Positions 11,514 to 21,607 of a stretch of DNA of 64,000 nt are shown piece after piece. This DNA comes from Muscardinus avellanarius (taxonomy: Eukaryota > Chordata > Mammalia > Rodentia > Gliridae). How positions within the stretch are numbered: position 1 is the stretch's first letter; the number at the start of each line of letters is the position of its first letter. The notes under the pieces were generated by a model. That model was not told where the DNA came from. It did no database searches and saw only the letters and a program-made list of their open reading frames with translations. The position numbers and the translations under genes are program-made. The stretch covers positions 107,408,735-107,472,734 of the forward strand of contig OY726559.1 of NCBI GenBank assembly GCA_963383645.1, written 5' to 3'.

Positions 11514-11520
11514 CTTCTAG

Positions 11521-12355
11521 CAGGCTTTTTGTCCCGTCAACATTCTCACTACATAATCCAGCACAAATGAGTACACAACGTGGAGGAAGTTTTATTTGCT
11601 CACTTTTCTTTTGTGATTCCAGACTTAAGTCTATGTCAGGGTGGGTTGTGGAGCTCAGGGCAGAGTGGTGGAAAGAAGTTAGGGGAGAGCAAGGGCTCTG
11701 CTCTCACATAAGAGCTCAGAAGCAAGAGAGCAAGCAAACGGGGAGTTTAAGACAGAAAAGCACAACCCCATAGGCCACACCTCCATGCGCCCACCTTCTC
11801 TAGCAACACCCCCCCTAGGTTACCACCCAGTAAGTCCACTGTAATGGGTTGGTCCACTGATGAGCTTACAACCGTTATGACTTATTAGGTAAACTCTGAA
11901 CATTAATACTCACATGAGCTCTTATTATGTATCTAACCATAGCACAGTTGGTTTGTGAATTTATCAACTCACAAAGTCAAAATTTTTATTTCCTTTAAAT
12001 CTTTATTTTTAAAATATTCATACAGTTGGAACCCCCCCACTGCTATTTTTCTTTTTAAGTACTTATTACTGTGATTCAGTTTTTATGAAATACAATATAA
12101 AAGATTAAAGGCCTGGAGAGAGTCTAATTGTAACAAAGGAGAGTTATTTCAAACTTGGTGCATTTTCCAAAAGGGGTAGTTGTCCTTCTTTACATTGGTG
12201 GGAAACATGTTTTATTTTTATTTTTTGAAGATTTAAAGAAGTTTATTAGAAAGATAGAAATACAGAAAATAGAAATATAGCTCCATACCAGACTGGCATG
12301 GAGGGGTGACTCTAAATGAATAAACCGGGGAAACATGTTTTAAAATGGAAGAATC

Positions 12356-12356
<1 letters not shown>
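11521..12356. other. No recognisable feature
   Basis: Unique-looking sequence. Short open frame 11,567-11,773 has no recognisable domain. Confidence 0.4.

Positions 12357-12410
<54 letters not shown>
12357..12410. repeat. (TC)n microsatellite
   Basis: About 26 TC units. The Ser/Leu-rich frame here is an artefact. Confidence 0.97.
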
Positions 12411-12414
<4 letters not shown>

Positions 12415-13128
12415 CATTGAGTATGCTTCCTTTGGATTGTATTTTCTACCCAAAGGAAGCAATGAAGAATAACTGTCCAGCAATTGACACAGGAGAACAT
12501 AATAGTTTCTCTTTACTTTGTACAGTCAGTAAGTCTCACCACTTTCTTTTAGTTATGTCCAACTTGACATATCTCATTCTCCTATCAAAGAAACTTCTTT
12601 AAAAAGGAACATAGCCTAAGGTGTAAACATTCCCACAACAGGGTCCTCTTGAAAGTGAATTTGCAGTTTCCAAAGGGTCTCTACTTGCAGAATCTCACAG
12701 AACAATCAAGGTGATCCTGGGATGTGACATAGGCTAAGTAGGTGTTTTATTTTCTCCATCTTACAGATGTAAAAGAAGAGTACTACAGAAACATTTGCTT
12801 AGCACACAAGCCCACCAAAGCAAGGCACTAGGGCTGAAACACACTTCTGTGAAGCTCTTTTATTCACCAACTTTTAAGTGGATTTTTATAAGATTGACAA
12901 GATCTGCCATCAATGTTTCTCATCCTGAACCTAACTACAGACTTCTCCTCAGCTCAAACCCTTGCATTTCTCTACAGTCTTCCCATAGCTTCACTTCCCT
13001 AGGCTTGTTCTTTCCAGCAGCCAGAACTCTGAACTACTTACATTTTTTTTTCAGTCCTCAGCAGTGTTAACTGGCTCAGCTTCCCATTTATTTAGGGTAT
13101 CCTACTTCTGACAAGTTACAGTAGTAGT
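12411..13128. other. No recognisable feature
   Basis: No repeat or gene recognised. 12,795-13,070 is open in one + frame but has no homology I can name. Confidence 0.4.
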
Positions 13129-13484
13129 TGTGTTAGTCATCTTTCTGCCATTGTGACAAAACCCCAAAGATACTCAGCTTATAAAGAAAAAAAGTTCAGT
13201 CTGGCTCATGGTTTCTGAGGATGAAGTCCATGCTTTCTGGGTTCTGCTGTCTTTGGTTTTGTAGTGAGACAGTACATTATGGTGAGGAGTGTTTGGCAGA
13301 GAAAGCCAACTCACTTCATCAGAGCAAAAAGCAAAGAGAGATGGGAAGGTGGCCAGGGTCCCAGAGTTACCATTCCCTTCAAGGACATAACCCCAATGAC
13401 CTAACTTCTTCCCATTAGACCCCAATTTTTAAAGATTCCACCAATAGCACCGTGATCTGGGGACCACGCCTTCAACACATAACA
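13129..13484 (-). mobile_element. MaLR-type solo LTR, antisense
   Basis: Bounded TG...CA, from 'TGTGTTAGTCATCTTTCTGCCATTGTGACAAAA' to 'CAACACATAACA', with near-identical 5-bp flanks GTAGT (13,124-13,128) and GTACT (13,485-13,489). The body carries the antisense marks 'TTATAAAGAAAAAAAGTTCAGTCTGGCTCATGG' and 'GACCTAACTTCTTCCCATTAGACCCCAATTTTTAAAGATTCCACC', shared with 58,320-58,697. It resembles ERVL-MaLR LTRs; exact family uncertain. Confidence 0.65.
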
Positions 13485-13526
13485 GTACTTATAGGCCTTT
13501 TTGCTATCACTCAATACCCAAATACA

Positions 13527-13742
13527 CACTGGACTGAGTGTACTAGTGCATGCCTATAAATACTAGTACTTGGGAGGCAGAGATGGGTGGATTTTTAAGG
13601 CCAGCTCCAACAACTTAGCAAGACTCTCAGTAATTCAGCAGGACTCTGTTTCTAAATTTAAAAAATTTGAAAAGATCCAGGGGCATAGCTTGGAGATAGA
13701 AAAACCTGTGGTTCAATCCCTAGTACCAAAAAAAAAAAAAAA
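13527..13742 (+). mobile_element. Old B1-dID SINE
   Basis: Diverged dimer: 'TAGTGCATGCCTATAAATACTAG', 'TTGGGAGGCAGAGATGGGTGG', 'CAGGGGCATAGCTTGGAGATAG', 'GGTTCAATCCCTAGTACC' and an A tail. Confidence 0.85.
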
Positions 13743-14215
13743 ACCTACTTACTGGGATTCTGAAGACAGTGCATATCAGATCTTTACTCAAGTAGTGCCC
13801 ATGATGGTAGATACTTCAGTATCCAAAGAACAGAGATGCATTTGATCCTGTTAGATGACAGAATCATTCGAAGGAGTTAAAGATTCGCATTAATTATACC
13901 TTCAGTGAACTTAGATCCCCATGGGAAGGGAAAACAAATTTTTCTTCCTCTATATCCTGCCTGGTTCCACATACTCTGAGCCATTTGTAAAGTTGAATGT
14001 AGAGCGAAGGGTGGCCGTTTGATAATGCTTGTTTCTCATTCTTCTCAACTTCATCAAAATTTCTAGAGAACAGCCTGCTTCCTAACCTGGGGAAAATAGC
14101 ACATCTTACTATTTTTGAGCCCTTGCTTTCACAAGTAATAAATTCCTAATAAAGAACTGAGTCTTCTGTCCACTCTTAGGCTTCAAGTCCATGTCTTTAG
14201 AGGTATCATTTAAGC
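13743..14215. other. No recognisable feature
   Basis: Unique-looking sequence; nothing supports a gene. Confidence 0.4.
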
Positions 14216-14217
14216 CC

Positions 14218-14452
14218 TTTTTATTTATTTTATTTTATTTTATTTTATTGTACTAGGGATGGAACACAAGGGGCCTTCTACCTCCAGACTACCCTCCCAT
14301 ACCTATTTTTATATTTTTATTTGGAAACAGGGTCTCACTAAGTTTCTGAGAGCCTCACTAAGTAGCTGAGGCTGGCTTCGAACCTGCACGATTCTCTTGT
14401 CTCAGCCTCCCAAGTACTGAGATTACAAGTATATGCCCCAAAGCCTGGATGT
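14218..14452 (-). mobile_element. B1-dID SINE, antisense
   Basis: (TTTTA)n tail at 14,222-14,250, then antisense ID half ('GGCCTTCTACCTCCAGACTACC'), linker ('GGAAACAGGGTCTCACTAAG') and B1 half ('GAGGCTGGCTTCGAACCTGC', 'CAGCCTCCCAAGTACTGAGATTACAAG'). Confidence 0.9.
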
Positions 14453-15479
14453 TTTTGTTTTTAAATGCTCAAAAAAAAAAGTACAAATGAGTCTTTGACC
14501 AAGAGCAGAAACCCATTTTCAGCATTAACTAAGGGAAAAGAATTTCTTTGAAATCTAGCTCTCCAGCATATTTTTTTTTTTCATGTTCCATGTTCCATTT
14601 CACATTCTGACTATAAACCAGCATTGCTCCTGAAATTTCTTCTTGTGGCTCAGCTTCACGTTGGCCTTGTCCTTTGCCCCATTCTCTTTGCCGTCTCCTC
14701 TGCTTTTCTTTGGTGGGCTGCTTTACCTCAAGTCAGATTTTGCTGAATGCCCAAGAGACTGATGTAACTGACCCATGTTGATAGATTGAACAAAGTCACT
14801 AGTGATTAAGTGAAAGTTATGCCAGAAAAAAAGAGGAAAGGAGCTGAGAGGAGAGATGATATCTGTGAAGCAGAGGCTTTTCTGACTCCTGAACTTGGCA
14901 AATTTCAGACAAAAAAAGCTGTATATAAAACACAGGTGCTGATTGAATATATTAACTGCTATCATCAGGATGTAAGTGCTCTGGAGAATAGCTGGCTATT
15001 CTGATGTGGACAATTATCAGAAGAATTTTCTTTAGGAAGAAAAGACAATCACTGATTGTAATGTGCATGGAGGTCAGAGCTCAGAGTAATGTTAAGAGAC
15101 AACAGTGTTCCCTGTACCTTTATCTCCAGCCTCCAACTCTTTCATTATCCTGTTTGAAAGAACACCAGGTCAGGATGTCTGCTTCTTTATCTTCATGCTA
15201 CCTATCTGACTTATTAAGAATCACATTTGTTGGTGTTAAGCAATATTAACCACAGTTTAAAAATTGAGTATTAACATCATGGATCCTCTCTTGCTATCCA
15301 CCTACCCTTATTTAATAAGTTAAATATTATTGAATTTGGATACAAATCTAGTTTTTTAAGTACATATTATGCTTTAAAAACTTATATACTAGTATATTGA
15401 GCAAGTCTCAATAATTTCCACGTATGAGTACCATATAGACTTCATAAAAAAATAAGTAATATAAAAGAGAAATGATATT
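14453..15479. other. No recognisable feature
   Basis: Unique-looking sequence. Overlapping open frames of 60-80 codons occur on both strands around 14,720-15,250, with no recognisable motifs. Confidence 0.35.
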
Positions 15480-15770
15480 ACATGTGCAATGTTTCTAATA
15501 CAACTAAAGCAGCAATTAGAGGAAAATTAATAGCTTTGATATTAATGCTTATATTAGAACATTTTTAAAAAATGTGTTAACACACAACTTCAAAAAAGGA
15601 CCAAAACCAAAAGTAGTTGAAGGGAAAGGTAATAAATAATATAAATCAATAAGGTAGAAAAGAAAAGACCCATAAATAAATAAAACTATAGCTGATTTTT
15701 TAAAAAATAAAAAAATTTACAAATGCATTGTGAGAGGGATTAAAAATGGAAGAAAACATAAGTAAGCCAT
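15480..15770 (+). mobile_element. Old L1M ORF2 fragment, sense
   Basis: Follows the ORF2 pattern between endonuclease and reverse transcriptase: 'ACAACTAAAGCAGCAATTAGAGGAAAATTAATAGCTTTGATATTAATGCTTATATTAGAA', then the A-rich 'AAAACTATAGCTGATTTTTT'. Heavily decayed, no open frame. Confidence 0.6.
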
Positions 15771-16334
15771 CTGTAGATGAAAAACAGTAATACACATACC
15801 ATACAAATCAAATAAATCAAGAGAAGTTTATTTAATCATTTCAGGTTTGATTTTTAAGATCTCTTAAAGATGACCTAGCGTGGCCTTGAAGAGGCAGTTT
15901 AGTCCCAGAAGCCATTGTCTTTCTGCAGTCTTAATGAGGTTTATAACAATAGCTGAGGGGAGGAGGATTCAAATGATTATAAACCATGAGGAAGCTCAAG
16001 AATGATTAGTTTTACAGTTTTCTTGTACTTTTTTTCTTGGAAATTGTTCTCACTAGCATTTCGATTGTTTGGTAGCATTTCAGTCTATGCAAACTCACTT
16101 TTTGAACTGCTTTTCAGGCATGTATTCAACAGAATTCCTCTGAGGACCTCTAGAAACTTTTCTTTTAGTAGATCCATCTTCTTAGAATGCCTGCCCCGAA
16201 TGCTTGTAATGTTCTTGAACTTTGTTCTATTTTCAATTTAATAAGAAGGTTGGGCTTTATAAACAAAATTGTCAGGTTTTATTTGAGCATTCTAGCCCTC
16301 TACCACAATCTAGGAATTTTTCCAGTCCCATACC
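15771..16334. other. No recognisable feature
   Basis: Unique-looking. A 79-codon frame at 16,002-16,241 has no recognisable domain. Confidence 0.35.
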
Positions 16335-16383
<49 letters not shown>

Positions 16384-16406
16384 TATCATCTATCTACCTA
16401 TCTATT

Positions 16407-16437
<31 letters not shown>

Positions 16438-16446
16438 CTATCTATA
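16335..16446. repeat. Compound (CA)n-(TATC)n microsatellite
   Basis: About 23 CA units (16,336-16,380) abut imperfect TATC/TATT tetranucleotides ending in about 7 perfect TATC units. Confidence 0.97.
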
Positions 16447-16619
16447 TGTATGAAGATAAGGCTCATCTCATCTGTTTTCTTTTTCTCAATAGTCACAATC
16501 TTTCTGTACAATACCTAAGATTTGTTTCCTGTATTTTGTCCAGTTTTCTGGCTATTATAGTGCGAAGGCAATTGTGAGCCATTTTGCTTCCTCTTAGCTG
16601 GCAGTAAAAGTCTCCCAAC

Positions 16620-16845
16620 AGATATTTTATTTTATTTTTGTGGTACTGGGGATGAAGCCCAGGGGCATTCTACCTCTGAGCTACACGCCCAGCCCTATTT
16701 TTTATTCTTTATTTGAAAACAGCGTCTCACTGATTTTCTGAGAACCTCAGTAAGTAGCCAAGGCTAGCTTCGAACCTACACAATCCTCCTGACTCAGCCT
16801 TCCAAGTATTGGATTACAAGTGTATGCCACCATGCCCGGCTCCCA
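16620..16845 (-). mobile_element. B1-dID SINE, antisense, with TSD
   Basis: Antisense dimer ('TGTGGTACTGGGGATGAAGCCCAGGGGCATTCTACCTCTGAGCTACAC' to 'GTGTATGCCACCATGCCCGGC'). Flanks CCCAACAGATATTTTA and CCCAACAGAAATTTTA form a TSD with one mismatch. Confidence 0.9.
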
Positions 16846-17424
16846 ACAGAAATTTTAATATTCAAATTTTTCACATTTCCTTATTTCAACATCTGGTTTG
16901 CTCACAGGTATATTTCTATTGTTAGACTTTTCTATTTATTATGTAACATTTTCCCTGTTGCTTTAAGTTCCTAGTGATTGTTGTACCAATAATTTTGTGT
17001 CACTTTGTACAGAATCTGTATTTATTTTTTAATAATAAGTTTATTTTACAATTTAGTTAAATTACAGAAGGATCACCTTCATCTTAGGATGACTTGCTTT
17101 TAGACATTATTAATTTTATTGTTAGTCTATATTGATTTTCCCCTTAGTGTTAGATCAGTATTTCAGTCACAGACATAATTTTTATGCCCAAAGTATTGTC
17201 ATTCTGTAGTTTCAATGGAAAGTGCAAGCATCTTAGCAGGACTCAAATTCTAAATCCTTTGTATCTCCTGCAGTAGAAGGCTACTAAAATCTTTGCTCAG
17301 CTTTAGTTATCAGACTTCCAGTATTGTTCTTCCCTTGGTGTTTTTCCTTGGGCATGCAAAGTTCAGGATATCAATCAAGGATTTGAGGAGAGTTTATTTG
17401 TAAGTATGATGCATCCCCACACTA
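16846..17424. other. No recognisable feature
   Basis: AT-rich; possibly decayed L1 in places, none bounded. Confidence 0.35.
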
Positions 17425-19464
17425 TGATACCATCAATTTTATTTTATGTTTATTTTAGGTGGATCATATTGAAAATGGCATACATTCAGACAGTGCTTGA
17501 TGACCCTCAATTCCCTTGCCCCCCAACAGTGAGTGTCCAGGTTGACCATGCTACATTCATACTTTTACACAGATTTAAATGTAGCTCCTCCATTAATCAA
17601 CCTCAGCCTTCTTCCTCTCTTACCCTTCAATTCTAGCTTTGCTGAGGTTTCCCCTCCATTATCTGGGGTCCCTCTGGTATCCCTAATACTCCCTAGTTTG
17701 GACATATTAGAGAAAACATATTTCACTTCTCTTTCTGTGCTTGGTTGATCTCACTTAACATAATTTTCTCCAGGTCTTTCCATCTTCTTGTGAATGACAT
17801 GATTTTGTTCTTCTTTATTGCTGAGTAGAATTCCATTGTGTGTATTTCCCATAATTTTGCAAGCCATTCATCTGTTGATGGAGACCTACGTTGGTTCTAT
17901 ATATTTTGGCTAATACAAATTGTGCTGCTATGAACATGGGTATGCATATGTTACTCTCATTCTCTGATTTCAACCCCTTTGGAAAGATACTGTGGTATAG
18001 CCAGATCATATGTGGACCCATTCCCAATTTTCTAAGGAATCTCCACACAGATCTCCATAGCGGCTGAAATAGTTTGCATTCACACCAACAATATAAAAGA
18101 GTTCTTTCTCCATATCCTTGCCAATATTTGTTGTTACTTGGCTTCTTTATGCTTGCCACTCTGGGGTTAGATGGAATCTCAGCATAGTTTTGATTTGCAT
18201 CTTCCTATGGTTAATGATGCAGAACACCTTTTCATGTATCTATTGGCCATTTGTATCTCTTCTTTTGTGAAGTGAATATTCAATTCAGTTTCCCATTTCT
18301 TGACTGGGTTACTTGTTTTGCAAGTGTAGAGTCTTTTGAGCTTTTTGTATATTCTAGGTATTAGTCTTCTATCAGAGTGGTGGCTGGTAAAGATCTTCTC
18401 CCATTCTGTAGGTTTTTTCTTTAGCTTCTTGATGGTTTCCTTTGATGAGAAGAAACTTTATAGTTTGATGCCATTCCTCTTGTTAATTCTTGCTTTAATT
18501 TCCTGTGCTTTGGAGGTCTTGTTGAGAAAGTTACTGCTTATGCCTATATGTTGAAATTTTGAGCCTATGCTTTCCTCTAATAACATCACAATCTCTGGTC
18601 TAATTTCTAAGTCTTTGATCCATCTTGACTCGATTCCTGTGCATGGTGAGAGGTAAGGATTTAGTTCCATCTTTTGACAAATGGATATCCAATTCTCCCA
18701 GCACCATTTATTGAAAAGACTGTTTTTTCTCCAGTGTATGAGTTTGGCCCCTTTGTCAAAGATTAATTGACTATAGGTGTGTGGGTTTGTTTCTGTATCT
18801 TCTATTCTGTTTCATTGGTCTGTATGCCTGTGTTTGTCCCAATACCATGCTGTTATTTTTTACTAATATTACTCTGTAGTATAATATAAAGTCAGGGATT
18901 GTGATGCCTCCTGCATGGTTCTTATTGCTGAGAATTGCTTTGGCTACTCTGGGTCTTTTATTTCTCCATATAAAATTTATGACTGGTATTTCGAGGTCTA
19001 TGAAGAATCTCATTGGTATTTTGATAGGAATTGCATTGAATCTGTAGATCACATTTGGCAGAATGACCATTTTGATGATATTTATTCTTCCTATCCATGA
19101 CAAGGAAGATTTTTCCATCTTCCAAGTTTGTCTTCAATTTATTTCTTTAATGTTTTATAGTTTTCATTGTAGAGGCCTTTTACATCTCTGGTTAGGTTTA
19201 TTCCTAGGTATTTTATTGGTTTTGAGGTTAAAGTGAATGGAATTGTTTTCTTTGTTTCTTTCGTTGTGGATTCATTGTTGGCATATAGAAAAGCAACTGA
19301 TTTCTTTAGGTTGATTTTGTATCCTGCAACTTTGCTGAAATGATTGATCAGCTCCAGTAGTCTTTTGGTTGAGTTCTTTGGGTCTTCTATATAAAGAATC
19401 CTGTCATCTGAAGACAAGGATAGATTTAATTCCTTTCTTCCTACTGGAATTACTTTGATATTGT

Positions 19465-19505
19465 TCTCTTGTCTTATTACTGTGGACAAGTAATAAGACA
19501 AGAGA
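19465..19505. repeat. Perfect 17-bp inverted repeat with 7-nt loop
   Basis: TCTCTTGTCTTATTACT (19,465-19,481) is followed after GTGGACA by its exact reverse complement (19,489-19,505). The left arm corresponds to normal L1 ORF2 sequence and the right arm looks newly copied, as expected for a local template switch. Confidence 0.93.
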
Positions 19506-19607
19506 TAGCCACTTTTCAAGGACCATATTGAAAAGGAGTAGTGATAGTGGGCATCCTTGTCTTGTTCCTGATTTTAGAGGAAATTCTTGCAGGTTTTCCT
19601 CATTCAA

Positions 19608-19670
19608 TATTTTATTTTATAGGTCTGGGAAAGAAACCCAGGGGAATTCAACCTCCAAGCTACACCTCCA

Positions 19671-19715
<45 letters not shown>

Positions 19716-19996
19716 TATTTTGGTGGTACTGGGGTTCCTGGAAACCCTTCTACCTCTGGGCTACACTCCCAGAAAACTATTTTTTATATTTTTATTTGAA
19801 AACAGGGTCTCTTCAGCCAGAGAGTCTGGCTTCGAACCTGCACAATCCTCCTGTCTCCATCTTCCAAGCATGGGGCTTATAAGCATGCACCACCATGCCT
19901 GGCCCCAGCCCTATTTTTTATTCTTTATTTTGAAACAGGGTCTCACGTCTCAGCCTCCTGAATGCTGGGATTACAAGTGTGCACCACCACGCCCAA
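19608..19996 (-). mobile_element. SINE inserted in a SINE, both antisense
   Basis: The outer, older B1-dID copy is split: ID half at 19,620-19,670 ('GAAACCCAGGGGAATTCAACCTCCAAGCTACACCTCCAGCC') and B1 half at 19,905-19,996 ('CCCAGCCCTATTTTTTATTCTTTATTTTGAAACAGGGTCTCACGTCTCAGCC'). The inner copy occupies about 19,673-19,904, with an (AT)n tail and the young-type 'GGTGGTACTGGGGTTCCTGG'. Outer-copy flanks 'CTCATTCAATAT' and 'CCCATTCAATAT' resume the L1 ORF2 sequence. Confidence 0.88.
19673..19717. repeat. (AT)n tract at SINE tail
   Basis: AT dinucleotide run derived from the inner SINE's tail. Confidence 0.95.
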
Positions 19997-20539
19997 CATT
20001 TCCCCATTCAATATGATGTTGTCTTTGGGTTTATTGTATATTGTCTTAATGATGTTGAAATACATTTCTTCTATTCCAATTTTCTGCAGTGTTTTTAACA
20101 TGAATGGGTGTTGTATTTTGTCAAATACTTTTTTATCATCTATTGATAAGATCATGTGGCTTTTGTTCTCAGTTCTATTTATGTGGTGACATGTATTGAT
20201 TTGTATATGTTGAATCAGCCTTGCTTTTCTGGCATGAAACCAGCTTGGTTGTGGTGTATAGTTCTCTTGATATGGTTTTGAGTGCATATAGCTAGTATTT
20301 TGTTTATAATTTTTGCATCTATGTTCATCAAGCATATTGGTCTGTAAATTTTCTTTTCTTGAGGTATCTTATTTGGCTTTGGTATGAATGTGATACTGGC
20401 CGCATTGAAGAAATTTGGGAGAATTCCATTTCTTTCAATTTCCTGAAACAAGTTATGAAGTACTGGGGTTAGTTATTCACTGAAGGTTTTGTAAGATTCA
20501 GCTGGAAACCCATCAGGGCCTGGACTTTTTTTAATGGCA

Positions 20540-20772
20540 GAAATTTTTTTTTTTTTTTTTTTTTTTGTGGATCTAGGGATGGAATCCAGGGGCATTTGAC
20601 CTCCGAGCTACACCCCCTGTCTTATTTGTTTTTTTGTTCTTTATTTTGAAACAAGGTCTCCCTAAGTTGCAGAGGGCCTCACTAAGTAGCTGAGGTTGTC
20701 CGTGAACTGTGATCTATGGGTCTCAGGCTCCTGAATGCTGGGATTATAAGTGTGCACTACGATGCCCAGTGA
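20540..20772 (-). mobile_element. B1-dID SINE inside L1 ORF2, antisense
   Basis: A poly(T) run of about 21 at 20,548-20,568, then antisense ID half ('GGATGGAATCCAGGGGCATTTGACCTCCGAGCTACACC') and B1 half. L1 sequence resumes at 'GATGGAAAAATTTTT', matching 'ATGGCAGAAATTTTT' on the left as an imperfect TSD. Confidence 0.9.
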
Positions 20773-21607
20773 TGGAAAAATTTTTATTGCTGTTTCTGTT
20801 TCTTTGCTTGCTATTGTTTGGTTTAGGCTTGCTATGGCCTCTTGGTTCAATTTAGGTAGGCCATATGTGCTTAGAAATGTATCTATTTCTTCCATGTTTT
20901 CCAGTCCCTTGTAGTATAAATTGTCAAAATAGTTTCTGATAATTCTTTGAATTTCCCCACTGTCTGTGGTGATGTCTCCTTTTTCATTTCTGATTTGAAT
21001 GTTTTAAGTTGATTCTCTCTTTCTTTTGGTTAGGTTGTCCAGGGATTTGTAAACCTTATTAATCTTTTCAAACAACCAGCTTTTTGTTTTGTTGATTCTT
21101 TGAAATTTTTTTTGTTGTTCTATTTCATTTATTTCTGCTCAGATTTTAATAATTTATGGCCTTCTGCTGGCTTTGGGATTAGACTGTTGCAATTTTTCTA
21201 GGTCTTTGAGATGTGTCACTAGGTTTACTTGGTGACTCTCTGTTCTTCTTATGTGGCACTCAATGCTATAAACTTTCCTCTTAACGCTGCTTTCAGGTGT
21301 CCCATGGATTTTGGCAAGTTGTGTCTCTATCTTCATTTAATTACAGAAATTTATTTATTTCTCCCTTTTTTTCCTGATCTTACGTACTCATCATTCAATA
21401 GTGTATCATTCAATCTTCATGTATTTAAATATTTTCTTTTGGTCTTTCTGATGTTGATTTCTACTTTCATTCCATTGTGGTCTGAAAAGATGCAAGGAAT
21501 TATAACAGTAATTCCTTCTAACAGTAATATTATATTTTCCATTTCATCTAATCTTCCAGAATATCTTTCTATTGCTGTCTTCATTTTATTTATTGACTCT
21601 TTTATTT

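Larger units (their letters stand above)
17700..21500 (-). pseudogene. L1 ORF2 pseudogene (reverse transcriptase and C-terminus)
   Basis: Encodes, in several frames broken by stops, frameshifts and SINEs, the L1 ORF2 protein, the reverse transcriptase for target-primed retrotransposition. Visible blocks in order: fingers/palm '[15 protein letters not shown]' and '[19 protein letters not shown]' (about 20,451-20,300), '[20 protein letters not shown]' (about 20,150), '[18 protein letters not shown]' (about 19,560), and the active-site box near 19,406, where the usual FADD reads SSDD. Then comes the thumb region 'GYKINLKKS' and the C-terminal '[16 protein letters not shown]' (about 18,940). The endonuclease domain is absent. 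It cannot be functional. The damaged catalytic box, internal insertions and lost endonuclease show an old copy. Confidence 0.88.

Noticed and set aside
18771..20451. Open frames with reverse transcriptase motifs that might suggest an active L1
   Set aside because: Frames are split by stops and frameshifts, three SINEs intervene, the catalytic box is altered (SSDD), and the endonuclease is missing.
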